From the NCBI RefSeq assembly GCF_026167525.1, contig NZ_CP110679.1, positions 1,426,001 to 1,490,000 on the forward strand: a DNA stretch of 64,000 bases, given 5' to 3'. Source of the DNA: Sphingomonas sp. M1-B02. Its GTDB lineage: Bacteria > Pseudomonadota > Alphaproteobacteria > Sphingomonadales > Sphingomonadaceae. This document shows, in pieces, positions 1-9,497 of this stretch. Each line of letters begins with the position of its first letter. Position 1 is the first letter of the stretch. The translations under genes were made by a program, and so were the position numbers. A model generated the notes under the pieces. The model had not been told where the DNA came from. It saw nothing but the letters and a program-made list of their open reading frames with translations, and searched no databases.

Positions 1-1124
1 CCGACGAGCAGCGCCAGATCCAGGAGATGGCGCGCGCCTTCACCGCCGACGCCATCACCCCGCATGCGGCGGAATGGGACGAAAAGCATATCTTCCCGCG
101 CGAGACGATCCGCGCCGCGGCCGAACTCGGCTTCGCCTCGATCTACGTCTCCGAAGAGAGCGGCGGGATCGGGCTCGGGCGGCTCGAATCGGCGCTGATC
201 ATGGAGGCGATGGCCTATGGCTGTCCCTCGACCAGCGCGTTCATCTCGATCCACAACATGGCCGCCTGGATGATCGATCGCTTCGGCGCGCAGGCGGTGA
301 AGGACAAATATCTGCCGTCGCTGATCACCATGGACAAGCTCGCCAGCTATTGCCTGACCGAGCCGGGCTCGGGCTCCGACGCGGCGGCGCTCAAGACGCG
401 CGCGGTGAAGGACGGCGACGACTATCTCGTCACCGGCACCAAGCAGTTCATCTCGGGCGGCGGCGAGAATGAGATCTATGTCACGATGGTCCGCACCGGC
501 GAGGAGGGGCCCAAGGGCATTTCCTGCCTCGTGATCGAGAAGGACATGCAAGGCGTCAGCTTCGGCGCGCAGGAGCGCAAGCTGGGCTGGCATTCGCAGC
601 CCACTGCGCAGGTCAATCTCGACAATGTCCGCGTGCCGGCGGAGAATCTGGTCGGTGCCGAGGGCGAGGGGTTCCGCATCGCGATGATGGGGCTCGACGG
701 CGGCCGGCTGAATATCGGCGCATGCTCGCTGGGCGGCGCGCAACGCTGCCTGGACGAGGCGATCGCCTATACCAAGGATCGCCAGCAGTTCGGCAAGGCC
801 ATCGCCGACTTCCAGAATACCCAGTTCACGCTGGCGGACATGGACACCGAGCTCCAGGCGGCGCGCGCCTTGCTCTATCTCGCCGCAGCGAAGGTCACGG
901 CCAATGCGCCGGACAAGACCCGCTTCGCGGCGATGGCCAAGCGCTTCGCGACCGACACCGGCTCGTCGGTGGTCGATCGCGCGCTGCAGCTGCATGGCGG
1001 CTATGGCTATCTGATGGACTATCCGATCGAACGCTTCTGGCGCGATCTGCGGGTGCATTCGATTCTTGAGGGGACGAACCAGGTGATGCGGATGATCGTC
1101 GGGCGCGAGCTGGTGCGGCAGTGA
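1..1124 (+). CDS. Acyl-CoA dehydrogenase, probably isobutyryl-CoA dehydrogenase (5' end outside window)
   Basis: FAD-dependent oxidation of a short acyl-CoA to the enoyl-CoA, passing electrons to ETF; in valine breakdown the substrate would be isobutyryl-CoA. The frame is open from base 3, before the first ATG at 27, and the residues ahead of that ATG (DEQRQIQE) look like the family N-terminus, so the true start lies upstream of the window. Visible family features are the FAD/substrate segment YCLTEPGSGSDAAALKT, the arginine-rich region RQQFGKAIADFQ and the C-terminal LHGGYGYLMDYPIERFWRD followed by ILEGTNQ, whose Glu is the usual catalytic base. The stop overlaps the next start (TGATG), implying translational coupling with the hydrolase. 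The substrate assignment rests mainly on the two following genes. Confidence 0.9.
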   Translation, partial: DEQRQIQEMARAFTADAITPHAAEWDEKHIFPRETIRAAAELGFASIYVSEESGGIGLGRLESALIMEAMAYGCPSTSAFISIHNMAAWMIDRFGAQAVKDKYLPSLITMDKLASYCLTEPGSGSDAAALKTRAVKDGDDYLVTGTKQFISGGGENEIYVTMVRTGEEGPKGISCLVIEKDMQGVSFGAQERKLGWHSQPTAQVNLDNVRVPAENLVGAEGEGFRIAMMGLDGGRLNIGACSLGGAQRCLDEAIAYTKDRQQFGKAIADFQNTQFTLADMDTELQAARALLYLAAAKVTANAPDKTRFAAMAKRFATDTGSSVVDRALQLHGGYGYLMDYPIERFWRDLRVHSILEGTNQVMRMIVGRELVRQ

Positions 1125-2164
1125 TGACCGACGTCCTGACCCTCACCGAAGGCCAGATCGGCCGCATCCGCCTGAACCGCCCCAAGGCGCTCCACGCGCT
1201 CAACAGCGCGATGTGCGCCGAGATGCTCGAAGCCCTCGGCAACTGGCGCGACGACCCCGCGGTCGAGGCCGTGCTGATCGACCATGCCGAGGGCCGCGGT
1301 TTCTGCGCCGGGGGCGACATCCGCATGATCGCCGACAGCGGCGCGGCGGACGGGGCTGCGGCGCGCGATTTCTTCCGGGTGGAATATCAGCTCAACCACC
1401 GGCTGTTCACTTACGCCAAGCCGGTCGTCGCCTTCATGGACGGGATCACGATGGGCGGCGGCGTCGGCATCGCGATGCCCGCCCGGTTCCGCGTCGCGAC
1501 CGAAAACACCCGCTTTGCGATGCCCGAGACCGGGATCGGGCTGTTCCCCGACGTCGGCGGCGGCTGGTATCTCTCGCGGCTGCCGGGCAAGATGGGCGCG
1601 TTTGTCGCGCTGACCGGCGCCCGGCTGAACGGCGGCGAATGCCTGGCGCTCGGGCTGGCCACGCATTTTCTGCCTGCCGAGCGGCTGGAGGAGGCCAAGA
1701 GCCGAATCGCTGCCGATCCGCGGACGATTGCCGAAATCCTCGATTCGCTTGCTGCCCCTGCGCCCGAAGCCGCGATCCTGTCCCACAGCACCGACATCGA
1801 TCGGCTGTTCGCCGGCGAGAGGTTCGAAGAGATCCTTGCCGCACTCGAGGAAGACGGCGGCGAATGGGCGCAGCAGCAGCGCACCACGCTGCGCACCAAA
1901 TCGCCGCAGGCGTGCAAGGTCTCGCTCCACCTGCTCCAGCAGGCGCGGCACATGCCGACCTTCGAGGACGAGATGCGCCAGGAATATGCCGTCGCGACCC
2001 GCGTCGTGCAGCGCCCAGACTTCGCCGAGGGCGTCCGCGCCGTCATCATCGACAAGGACAATGCCCCCCGCTGGCAGCCCGCCACCCCCGAGGGCGTCAG
2101 CGACCATGTCATCGACCAGATTTTCGCCCCCCTGCCCGAGGCAGAGGCCTGGGCACCGGCCTGA
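1124..2164 (+). CDS. 3-hydroxyisobutyryl-CoA hydrolase (enoyl-CoA hydratase/isomerase family)
   Basis: Crotonase-fold thioesterase that releases 3-hydroxyisobutyrate from its CoA ester in valine catabolism. The protein is about 346 residues, the length expected for HIBCH-type enzymes and longer than a plain hydratase. Oxyanion-hole and active-site segments are visible: GRGFCAGGDIRMIA near the N-terminus, MGGGVGIAMPARFRVA and then FAMPETGIGLFPDVGGGWYL, a HIBCH signature. The C-terminal extension includes LRTKSPQACKVS, as in HIBCH. The ATG at 1124 overlaps the upstream TGA; a GTG one codon earlier is the alternative start. A palindromic repeat separates it from the hydratase gene downstream. 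Confidence 0.88.
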   Translation: MTDVLTLTEGQIGRIRLNRPKALHALNSAMCAEMLEALGNWRDDPAVEAVLIDHAEGRGFCAGGDIRMIADSGAADGAAARDFFRVEYQLNHRLFTYAKPVVAFMDGITMGGGVGIAMPARFRVATENTRFAMPETGIGLFPDVGGGWYLSRLPGKMGAFVALTGARLNGGECLALGLATHFLPAERLEEAKSRIAADPRTIAEILDSLAAPAPEAAILSHSTDIDRLFAGERFEEILAALEEDGGEWAQQQRTTLRTKSPQACKVSLHLLQQARHMPTFEDEMRQEYAVATRVVQRPDFAEGVRAVIIDKDNAPRWQPATPEGVSDHVIDQIFAPLPEAEAWAPA

Positions 2165-2173
2165 CCCACCGCC

Positions 2174-2253
2174 GTCATCCCGGCGAAAGCCGGGATCCAG
2201 AGCCACGAAGGACGTCACTTGCGACCCTGGATCCCGGCTTGCGCCGGGATGAC
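2174..2253. repeat. 80-bp palindromic repeat, copy 1
   Basis: Two 27-bp arms (2174-2200 and 2227-2253) are inverted copies of a GTCATCCCGGCGAAAGCCGG-type sequence, each arm also folding on itself through CCCGGC/GCCGGG. Copies of the same 80-bp length occur at 4048 and 18312, and a single-arm form at 25939. This copy sits between two genes of a likely operon, where it could stabilise or attenuate the transcript; that role is inference. Confidence 0.9.
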
Positions 2254-2270
2254 GAAGAAAAGGATTTGAG

Positions 2271-3044
2271 ATGAGCTACGAAACCATCCTCGTCGAGCAG
2301 AAGGGCGCCGTGACGCTCGTCACGCTCAACCGCCCGCAGGCGCTCAACGCGCTGAACTCGCAGATCCTGAGCGAATTGCTCGAAGCGATGCGCGCGTTCG
2401 ACACCGATCCGTCGCAGGGCTGCGCGGTGATCACCGGCAGCGAGAAGGCCTTCGCCGCGGGCGCCGACATCAAGGAGATGCAGGCCCAGGGCTTCGCCGA
2501 CATGTACGGGCATGATTTCTTCGCCGGCTGGGACGCGTTCACCCGCACGCGCAAGCCGATCATCGCCGCGGTCTCGGGCTATGCGTTGGGCGGCGGCTGC
2601 GAGCTGGCGATGATGTGCGACTTCATCCTGGCGGCGGACAGCGCCAGGTTCGGCCAGCCCGAGATCAAGCTGGGCGTCTCGCCCGGCATGGGCGGATCGC
2701 AGCGGCTTACGCGTGCCGTCGGCAAGTCCAAGGCGATGGAGATGGTGCTCACCGGCCGGATGATGGACGCGGCCGAGGCCGAGCGCGCCGGGCTGGTCAG
2801 TCGCGTGCTGCCCGCCGCCGACCTGCTTGACGACGCGCTCAAGACCGCGGCCACGATCGCCGCGATGGCGCCGCTGGCGGCCAAGGCGAACAAGGAAATG
2901 GTCGACGCCGCGTACGAGACGGGGCTGACACAGGGCGTCCAGTTCGAGCGCCGGCTGTTCCACGCGCTCTTCGGCACCGCCGACCAGAAGGAAGGCATGG
3001 CCGCCTTCGTCGAGAAGCGCCCGGGCCAGTGGACGGGCAAATGA
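2271..3044 (+). CDS. Enoyl-CoA hydratase
   Basis: Crotonase-family hydratase of 257 residues that adds water to a trans-2-enoyl-CoA; beside the dehydrogenase and hydrolase it would hydrate methacrylyl-CoA to 3-hydroxyisobutyryl-CoA. Motifs in order are the substrate loop [11 protein letters not shown], the oxyanion-hole segment [15 protein letters not shown], and [19 protein letters not shown] containing the second catalytic Glu region. The start is an ATG preceded by AAAAGGA. Together with the two upstream genes it gives three successive steps of valine degradation. It could equally serve general beta-oxidation, since the sequence alone does not fix chain length. Confidence 0.9.
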   Translation: MSYETILVEQKGAVTLVTLNRPQALNALNSQILSELLEAMRAFDTDPSQGCAVITGSEKAFAAGADIKEMQAQGFADMYGHDFFAGWDAFTRTRKPIIAAVSGYALGGGCELAMMCDFILAADSARFGQPEIKLGVSPGMGGSQRLTRAVGKSKAMEMVLTGRMMDAAEAERAGLVSRVLPAADLLDDALKTAATIAAMAPLAAKANKEMVDAAYETGLTQGVQFERRLFHALFGTADQKEGMAAFVEKRPGQWTGK

Positions 3045-3090
3045 CCGGGCTTTAACCGCCTGTTTGCTCTCCCACGTGCAAGATAAGCGC

Positions 3091-4020
3091 ATGCGCACGC
3101 TCATCCTGCTCCTCGCCCTCGCCGCCCCTGCTGCCGCCCAGCAGCAGCGCGCGCCCTTCGTCATCGCCGAAACCGGCCAGGGCTTCGCCACGATCGACGA
3201 GGCGGTGACTGCCGTGCGCGACGATACCGCGACGATCCTGATCGCGCCGGGCACCTATCGCCAATGCACCGTCCAGGCCGGCGGCAAGATCACCTTCAAG
3301 GCGGTCCAGCCCGGCACCGCGATCTTCGAATCGGAGACCTGCGAGGACAAGGCCGCCTTCGTCCTGCGCGGGCGCGGCTCGACGGTCGATGGCATCGTCT
3401 TCCGCGGCTATAGCGTCAATGACGGCAACGGCGCCGGCATCCGCATCGAGATGGGCGACCTGACCGTCACCAATACGATGTTCCTCGACAGCCAGGAAGG
3501 CATTCTCGGCGGCGGTCATCCCAGCACGCGCAACATCACGATCGATCGCTCGACCTTCTCGGGCCTCGGCCAGTGCGAGACCGAGAATTGCAGCCATTCC
3601 ATCTATCTCGGCTTCAACGGCCGAGTGACGATCACCCGCTCGCGCTTCGACCGCGGCACCGGCGGCCATTATGTCAAACTGCGCGTGCCCGACGTCCAGA
3701 TCGCCGACAACAGCTTCGACGACAGCGGCGGCAAGGGCACCAATTACATGATCGACCTCTCCGAAGGCGCGAGCGGGCTGATCACCCGCAACGTCTTCGT
3801 CCAGGGCCGCAACAAGGAGAACAATTCAGGCCTGATCGTGGTGGCGCCCGAGGGGAAGACCTATTCGTCCGCGGGCCTGCGCGTCGAGGGCAACAGCGCG
3901 ACGATGGCGCCGGGCGCGACGGGCAACCCGGCGTTCGTCGCGGACCTGAGCGGCCAGCAGTTCGCGGTTTCCAATAACCAGCTCGGGCCCGGCATGCGGA
4001 TGTTCGAGCGGCGGCGGTAA
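3091..4020 (+). CDS. Exported right-handed parallel beta-helix repeat protein
   Basis: A 309-residue protein whose first 20 residues form a clear signal peptide (MRTLILLLALAAPAAAQ). The mature part looks like a pectate-lyase-like beta-helix: an opening motif GQGFATIDEAVTAVRDDTATI typical of pectin-lyase folds, then short repeated strands rich in Asn, Thr and Ile with turns such as NTMFLDSQEGIL, NITIDRSTF and VTITRSRFDRG. No catalytic set could be assigned. An in-frame TTG at 3064 gives nine extra residues ahead of the signal peptide and is not favoured. It is monocistronic, with an 80-bp repeat directly downstream. It may act on or bind a polysaccharide in the periplasm or outside the cell; the substrate is unknown. 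Confidence 0.8.
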   Translation: MRTLILLLALAAPAAAQQQRAPFVIAETGQGFATIDEAVTAVRDDTATILIAPGTYRQCTVQAGGKITFKAVQPGTAIFESETCEDKAAFVLRGRGSTVDGIVFRGYSVNDGNGAGIRIEMGDLTVTNTMFLDSQEGILGGGHPSTRNITIDRSTFSGLGQCETENCSHSIYLGFNGRVTITRSRFDRGTGGHYVKLRVPDVQIADNSFDDSGGKGTNYMIDLSEGASGLITRNVFVQGRNKENNSGLIVVAPEGKTYSSAGLRVEGNSATMAPGATGNPAFVADLSGQQFAVSNNQLGPGMRMFERRR

Positions 4021-4047
4021 GCCTTGGGCCCGCCTTCGACCCAAACC

Positions 4048-4127
4048 GTCATCCCGGCGAAAGCCGGGATCCAGAGCCAGGCAGTGCGTCGCTTGTGAAC
4101 CTGGATCCCGGCTTTCGCCGGGATGAC
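4048..4127. repeat. 80-bp palindromic repeat, copy 2
   Basis: Same arms and same total length as the copy at 2174. The central 26-30 bases are recognisably related to copy 1 and not random spacer. It lies between the convergent ends of the beta-helix gene and the alkaline phosphatase gene, where it could act as a bidirectional transcript end. Confidence 0.9.
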
Positions 4128-4168
4128 GATTTTGAGGCGGGTTCGCTCAGCCGCCTGGGGCCCCAAAG

Positions 4169-5806
4169 TCAGCCACACGTCGTCCCCGGCCCCGCATCCA
4201 GGTCCAGGCACCGCCCGTCGATCACCACCGGCACCTTGAGCCCGATCAGCCCCGCCAGCGTCGGCGCGATGTCGACCGTCTCCACCGACAGCGGCTGCTC
4301 GAAGCCGGTCATCCCCTTGCGCCAGAACAGGATCGGCACGCGGCGGTCATAATCCCAGAAGCTGCCATGCGTCGCGACATAGCCGGGGCCCGGCACCGGG
4401 ATCGGCGTCACCCGCGGGCGCAGCGCCACCACCAGATCGCCCGAGCGTCCCGGAAAATAGCTCGCCTTGGCGCGATCGAGCATCGACCAGGTCTCGGGCG
4501 GGCCCTTGGGCGCGGGCGCGGCCTGGATCTGCGCGGCGGTGTAGACGCCGTAAACCTGGGGATGCGCGCCGAAGCGCTGGATCGCCTCGGCCTGCACCGC
4601 GGCGCGCTGCGCCTTCGTCAGCGTGCGATCGATATAGACGTCGCCGAACGTGCCGCCGACCAGCACCGGATCGGCGCGGCCCATCCGCGCGGCGATCTCC
4701 TTGCCGATCGCGCCGGCACTGAAGGTGCGGTCGACGCGCTGGGCATCGGGGGCAGCATGATCGCGCTGGCGCTCGGGCATGTCGTTGCCGCCATGATCGG
4801 CGGTGAGCGCGACGGCATAATCGACGCCGCTCTCGTCCAGCGACGCGAACAATTTGCCAAGCGAACGATCGAGTGCGAACATCTGGAGGCACATCTCGCT
4901 GCCCTCGGTGCCCAGGCTGTGGCCGATGTAATCGGTGGCCGAGGCGCCGACGATGAGCAGATCGGTCTGCGGCCCCTGCCCCAGCTTCATCGCGTCGGCG
5001 AGCCCGGCGCCGAGCGCCAGGATCGATTCGTCGAATTCGGGCGAGGCGCGGAAGGCGCGCGCGTCGCCTGCGGCGCGGGCGAAGCGGCCGTCGCCGATCC
5101 GCATCGTCGGGGTCACTGCGATCGCCCGGCTGCGCGCCTGGCAGAAAGGCGGCATCTCCATCGGTTCCTGCGCCTGCGCGATCCGCGCGGCGATGCCCGC
5201 CTTCATCTGCGTGACCGGGGCAGGCTCGGCGCGGCCGGCGTAGGAGGCCAGCTGCTTGCCGTCCCACCACCAGAGCTCGTCGACCTTGTGGCCGCCCATC
5301 ATCACCGCGGCGCGATCCTTGCCCGCGACCGATACGACGCGGGTGGCCGGGTTCACCGCCTTCATCCATTCGCCGAGTGTCGGCACCTTCAGATGCACGT
5401 CCGAGACGGTATATTTGGAAGAGCTGCTGCCGGCGATGCTCTCATCCTCGGCGCAGTAAATGGTCTTGTCCGCACGCTCCGCGCCGAGATCGGTCCAGTC
5501 GTTGGCGACGATGCCGCTGCGCGAGGGGCGCGCGCCGGTCAGGATCGTCGAATGGCCGGGGCAGGTCTCGGTCGCGGCGTGGCTCTGATAGCCCGAGGGG
5601 AACACCCCGCCGCTCAGCAGCCGTGCGAAGCCGCCGCTGAACTGGCCGCGATATTCGGCGAACAGATCGGCGGAGAGCTGGTCGACAGAGATCACCACGA
5701 GCAGCTTGGGCGCGGGCCGCGGGGCCGCCGCGGGGACTTCCTGCGCAACGGCCGGGGTGGCCGCGAGCAGCGCCAATCCGGCCGCGAGGGAAAATGCTAG
5801 CTTCAT
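4169..5806 (-). CDS. Secreted alkaline phosphatase, PhoK/PafA type
   Basis: A 545-residue exported phosphatase of the alkaline phosphatase superfamily. A signal peptide covers about residues 1-22 (ends PAVAQ). Metal and active-site features are visible: Asp42 in VISVDQLSAD, the TETCPGHST motif with nucleophile Thr near 81, Asn102 in VANDW, and K163/R165 in the KxR signature that marks the PafA/PhoK phosphomonoesterases. All sit at a constant eight-residue offset from the positions I recall for Sphingomonas PhoK (T89, N110, K171, R173). Later metal ligands are in TADHGGND and in ATHGSFWDYDRRVPI. The ATG at 5806 was chosen because the signal peptide begins there; the frame stays open 104 codons further. 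It is divergent from the DsbD gene, 71 bp apart. No Pho box was identified. Confidence 0.9.
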   Translation of the reverse strand: MKLAFSLAAGLALLAATPAVAQEVPAAAPRPAPKLLVVISVDQLSADLFAEYRGQFSGGFARLLSGGVFPSGYQSHAATETCPGHSTILTGARPSRSGIVANDWTDLGAERADKTIYCAEDESIAGSSSSKYTVSDVHLKVPTLGEWMKAVNPATRVVSVAGKDRAAVMMGGHKVDELWWWDGKQLASYAGRAEPAPVTQMKAGIAARIAQAQEPMEMPPFCQARSRAIAVTPTMRIGDGRFARAAGDARAFRASPEFDESILALGAGLADAMKLGQGPQTDLLIVGASATDYIGHSLGTEGSEMCLQMFALDRSLGKLFASLDESGVDYAVALTADHGGNDMPERQRDHAAPDAQRVDRTFSAGAIGKEIAARMGRADPVLVGGTFGDVYIDRTLTKAQRAAVQAEAIQRFGAHPQVYGVYTAAQIQAAPAPKGPPETWSMLDRAKASYFPGRSGDLVVALRPRVTPIPVPGPGYVATHGSFWDYDRRVPILFWRKGMTGFEQPLSVETVDIAPTLAGLIGLKVPVVIDGRCLDLDAGPGTTCG

Positions 5807-5877
5807 GGGGGCACTCCGGTGTCGAGAAAGCGTAGGCCAGCTATTGTCGATTGGCCGTTCCTGGGCAAGGACGGGCC

Positions 5878-7899
5878 ATGGCCTGGCTTCGTTACCTGTT
5901 GATGTCGCTCGCTGCGTGGCTGACCCTGGGCAGCGCCGCGGCGCAGGCGCCGCATGTCCGCATCGAACTGGTCGCCGAGACCGATCGCCCCGCGCCCGGC
6001 AGCGAGGTCGCCCTGGCATTCGCGGCGACCCCGGAGAAAGGCTGGCACGCCTATTGGCAGAATCCGGGCGACGCGGGGCTGCCGGCGCGCGCCGAATGGA
6101 ACCTGCCCGCCGGCGCAAGCGCGGGGGACATCCGCTACCCGGTTCCCCAGCGGCTGATCATCTCGGGGCTGATGAACTATGTCTATGAGGGCCCCTTCGC
6201 GCTGCTGACCACGCTCAAGGTCCCGGCCGACGCCCGCGCCGGCCGGCCGCTGCCGGTGCGGGTGAAGCTGGAGTATCTGGTCTGCACCGATCAGATCTGC
6301 GTCCCCGAAAAGGCCGAGCTGGCGACGGTGCTGACCGTCGGCGACGGCGCGCTGCCCGCCGATCGCCGCGCGCGGTTCGACGCGTGGCGCGGTGCGCTTC
6401 CCCGTCCCTTGGGCACGCAGGCGACCTACCAGCTCGACGGCAAGACGCTCCGCCTCGCGGTCCCCTTCCCCGCCGCCGCGACCACCACGGGCGAAGGCTA
6501 TTTCTTCCCGCTGACCGACGCCGCGATCGACTATGCCGCGCCCCAGCGCGTCGTCCGGGACGGTGACCGCATCGTGGTCGAGGCCCCGGCCAAGCGGCCG
6601 AGCGGCACGATCGAGGGCGTGCTGGCGTTCGGCACGCAGGGGTTCGCGCTCAGCGCCGTCGCCGGAACCGTACCCCCCGCCTCCGCTTCCGCGCAGGCGG
6701 AGGACGGCTGGCTCTGGGCGGCGCTGGCGGCCTTTGCCGGCGCGGTGCTGGGCGGGCTGATCCTCAACATCATGCCCTGCGTCTTCCCGATCCTGAGCCT
6801 CAAGGCGCTGAGCCTTGCCAAGGCGAATGACGGCGAAGGCAATCCGCGCGGCGAGGCGCTGGCCTATACCGCGGGTGTCGTTCTCACCTGCCTGGCGCTG
6901 GGCGGCGCCTTGCTCGCGGTGCGCGCGGGGGGATCGGCGGTCGGCTGGGCGTTCCAGTTGCAGGATCCCCGCGTCATCCTGCTGTTGCTGTTGCTGGTGA
7001 CAGGCATCGCCTTCAACCTCGCCGGGCTGTTCGAGCTGCCGACCCCGCGCTTCGTCAACCGTGCCGCCAACCGCGGCTCGGGCGGCGCCTTCCTCACCGG
7101 CGCGCTCGCCGCCTTCGTCGCGACGCCCTGCACCGGGCCGTTCATGGGCGCGGCATTGGGCGCCGCGCTGATCCTGCCCTGGCCCGCCGCGCTGGCGGTG
7201 TTCGGAGGGCTGGGGCTGGGCATAGCCCTCCCCTTCCTCCTGCTCGGCTTCGTCCCCGCGCTGCGCCGGCGCCTGCCAAAGCCCGGCGCGTGGATGGATC
7301 GCCTGCGCCGCATCCTCTCAGTCCCGATGTTCCTCACCGCGCTCGCGCTCGCCTGGGTGCTGGGGCGGCAGGCTGGAGTGGACGGCATGGCGATCGGGCT
7401 TGCGGCGGCATTGCTCGCCACGCTCGGCCTGTGGTGGGCCGGACGGCGGCAGGCGCGTGGGCTCGACCGCGCCTGGTTGCCCGCCCTGCCGCTCCTGGTT
7501 GCAGCCGTCGCGGCTCTTGCCTTGGTCCACCCCGCCCCCGCCGAGACCCGCCCCGCCGGCAATGCCGAGGCGTTCAGCGAGGCGAAACTGGCCGAGCTCC
7601 AGCGCCAGCGCCGCCCGGTCTTCGCTTATTTCACCGCCGACTGGTGCGTCACCTGCCAGGTCAACGAGAAAGCCGTGATCGAGACCGAAACGGTCACCCG
7701 GGCGCTCGCCGACGCCAAGGTCGCGGTGCTGGTGGGCGACTGGACCGACGGCGATCCGGTGCTCGGCCGCTTCATCGAAAAGCATGATCGCGCAGGCGTT
7801 CCGCTTTATCTCTGGTACAAGCCCGGCGAAGCTACGCCGCGCGTCTTGCCCCAAATCCTCACGCAGGCGATGCTGCGCGACCTCGCCGCCGGGGGCTGA
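5878..7899 (+). CDS. DsbD-family thiol:disulfide interchange protein
   Basis: Inner-membrane electron carrier moving reducing equivalents from cytoplasmic thioredoxin to periplasmic substrates. The 673 residues show the three-part DsbD layout. After a signal peptide (to about residue 23) comes an N-terminal periplasmic domain with a Cys pair in VCTDQICVP. Next is a hydrophobic core of about eight helices with the two membrane cysteines in NIMPCVFPILSLKAL and ATPCTGPFMGAALG. Last is a thioredoxin-like domain with FTADWCVTCQVNEKAV (CxxC). The N-terminal domain is the DsbC/DsbD-N (ScsB-like) kind. An in-frame TTG at 5851 is upstream, but the ATG at 5878 starts the signal peptide. Confidence 0.92.
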   Translation: MAWLRYLLMSLAAWLTLGSAAAQAPHVRIELVAETDRPAPGSEVALAFAATPEKGWHAYWQNPGDAGLPARAEWNLPAGASAGDIRYPVPQRLIISGLMNYVYEGPFALLTTLKVPADARAGRPLPVRVKLEYLVCTDQICVPEKAELATVLTVGDGALPADRRARFDAWRGALPRPLGTQATYQLDGKTLRLAVPFPAAATTTGEGYFFPLTDAAIDYAAPQRVVRDGDRIVVEAPAKRPSGTIEGVLAFGTQGFALSAVAGTVPPASASAQAEDGWLWAALAAFAGAVLGGLILNIMPCVFPILSLKALSLAKANDGEGNPRGEALAYTAGVVLTCLALGGALLAVRAGGSAVGWAFQLQDPRVILLLLLLVTGIAFNLAGLFELPTPRFVNRAANRGSGGAFLTGALAAFVATPCTGPFMGAALGAALILPWPAALAVFGGLGLGIALPFLLLGFVPALRRRLPKPGAWMDRLRRILSVPMFLTALALAWVLGRQAGVDGMAIGLAAALLATLGLWWAGRRQARGLDRAWLPALPLLVAAVAALALVHPAPAETRPAGNAEAFSEAKLAELQRQRRPVFAYFTADWCVTCQVNEKAVIETETVTRALADAKVAVLVGDWTDGDPVLGRFIEKHDRAGVPLYLWYKPGEATPRVLPQILTQAMLRDLAAGG

Positions 7900-7980
7900 C
7901 CAACCGCACGCCCACTTGTGCGACGCAGCAAAGCGTTGCAGCATGGAACTTGCAGACGGGTTGGGTAATTGGGAGCCTTG

Positions 7981-9456
7981 ATGGCAACACGGGGCGCGTT
8001 CGACGAAATCTGGGGAGAGGGCGGCCCCGACACACCGCGGCCGGAATTTGCCGCGCTTTCGAAATGGGTGGCGGATACGCCAGTCACCGAACTTCAGCGC
8101 CGCCAGCAATCGGCGGAGGCCGCATTCCGCCAGTTGGGCATCACTTTTGCCGTCTATGGCGACAGCGACGCCGCCGAGCGGATCATCCCGTTCGACATCG
8201 TGCCCCGGGTGTTCCTGCAGAGCGAGTGGACCCGGCTCTGCGCGGGTCTTGTCCAGCGAGTCGAAGCGATCAACGCCTTCCTCGAGGATATCTATGGCGA
8301 GCGCCGGATCCTGAAGGAAGGGCTGATCCCGCCCGAGCTGATCTATCGCAACGAACAGTTCCGGCCCGAAGTCGCCGGCATCCGCCCGCCGCACGGCGTG
8401 TGGGCGCATATCTGCGGAATTGACCTCGTCCGCACCGGTCCGGATGAATTCTTCGTGCTCGAGGACAATGCCCGTACCCCTTCGGGCGTGTCCTACATGC
8501 TCGAAAATCGCGAGGCGATGATCCGGCTCTGCCCCGAACTGTTCCGCGATTTCCGCGTGGCGCCGGTGGACAGCTATCCGGACATGCTGCTCGAGACGAT
8601 GCGCTCGGTGGCGCCGGGCAACAATCCCAAGCCGGTCTGCGTCGTGCTGACGCCCGGCCATTTCAACTCGGCTTATTACGAGCATAGCTTCCTGGCGGAT
8701 TCGATGGGGGTCGAGCTGGTCGAGGCGGCCGACCTGGTGGTCGACGACGACGTGGTCTGGGTCCAGACGATCGCCGGCCGGGTGAAGGTCGACGTGATCT
8801 ATCGCCGGATCGACGACGATTATCTCGATCCGCTCACCTTCCGCGCCGATTCGATGCTGGGCGTGCCCGGACTGATCGCGGCCTATCGCGCGGGCAATGT
8901 CGCGCTGATCAATGCCCCCGGCAACGGCATCGCCGACGACAAGGCGATCTACAGCTACATGCCCGAGATCGTCCGCTTCTATTCGGGCGAGGAGGTGAAG
9001 CTCCCCAACGTCGAGACCTTCCGCTGCCGCGAGCCGCAGATGCTGCAATATGTTCTCGACAATCTCGAGAAGCTGGTCGTCAAGCTGGTCGATGGTTCGG
9101 GCGGCTACGGCATGCTGGTCGGCCCTACCGCGACCAAGGCGCAGATCTCCGATTTCCGCGCGGCGCTGATCGCCGAGCCGCACCGCTACATCGCCCAGCC
9201 GACGCTGGCGCTTTCCACCGTGCCGACGATGGCGGAGTCGGGCCTGGCCCCGCGCCACGTCGATTTCCGGCCCTTCGTGCTGACGGGGAGCAAGGGCGTC
9301 AACGTCGTCCCCGGCGGGCTGACCCGCGTCGCGCTGCGCGAAGGATCGCTAGTGGTGAATTCGAGCCAGGGCGGTGGGACCAAGGACAGTTTCGTGTTGC
9401 TCGACGACAATGTGCCCGAGGTGGCGCAGTCGCAGTCGCAGAGCCAGTCGCAATGA
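7981..9456 (+). CDS. Circularly permuted ATP-grasp protein
   Basis: A 491-residue member of the circularly permuted type 2 ATP-grasp family, predicted to make an amide or peptide-like bond using ATP. Family features include DIVPRVFLQSEWTRLCAGL near the N-terminus, VLEDNARTPSGVSYMLENRE, VIYRRIDDDYLDP, NAPGNGIADDKAIYSYMPE and VKLVDGSGGYGMLVGP. It is followed by alpha-E and transglutaminase genes, a widely conserved set; the chemistry and product are not established to my knowledge. The last residues are a Gln-Ser run (QSQSQSQSQ) from a near-perfect six-base tandem repeat. The ATG at 7981 was chosen over a TTG four codons upstream. Confidence 0.88.
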   Translation: MATRGAFDEIWGEGGPDTPRPEFAALSKWVADTPVTELQRRQQSAEAAFRQLGITFAVYGDSDAAERIIPFDIVPRVFLQSEWTRLCAGLVQRVEAINAFLEDIYGERRILKEGLIPPELIYRNEQFRPEVAGIRPPHGVWAHICGIDLVRTGPDEFFVLEDNARTPSGVSYMLENREAMIRLCPELFRDFRVAPVDSYPDMLLETMRSVAPGNNPKPVCVVLTPGHFNSAYYEHSFLADSMGVELVEAADLVVDDDVVWVQTIAGRVKVDVIYRRIDDDYLDPLTFRADSMLGVPGLIAAYRAGNVALINAPGNGIADDKAIYSYMPEIVRFYSGEEVKLPNVETFRCREPQMLQYVLDNLEKLVVKLVDGSGGYGMLVGPTATKAQISDFRAALIAEPHRYIAQPTLALSTVPTMAESGLAPRHVDFRPFVLTGSKGVNVVPGGLTRVALREGSLVVNSSQGGGTKDSFVLLDDNVPEVAQSQSQSQSQ

Positions 9457-9470
9457 GCGGGCCGCACCTT

Positions 9471-9493
9471 ATCCTCCCCGTGCCGGGGAGGAT
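9471..9493. repeat. CCTCCCC palindrome whose right arm supplies a ribosome-binding site
   Basis: Perfect 10-bp arms around TGC (ATCCTCCCCG / CGGGGAGGAT). It occupies the gap between the ATP-grasp stop and the alpha-E start. The right arm contains GGGGAGG, placed about seven bases ahead of the ATG at 9498, so the hairpin would hide the Shine-Dalgarno sequence when folded. The same sequence ends the larger element at 24253. Confidence 0.85.
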
Positions 9494-9497
9494 CAGC

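Noticed and set aside
7318..9258. 646-codon minus-strand frame across the DsbD end and the ATP-grasp gene
   Set aside because: Spans two convincing plus-strand genes and is rich in His, Asp and Arg, as antisense frames of GC-rich genes usually are.
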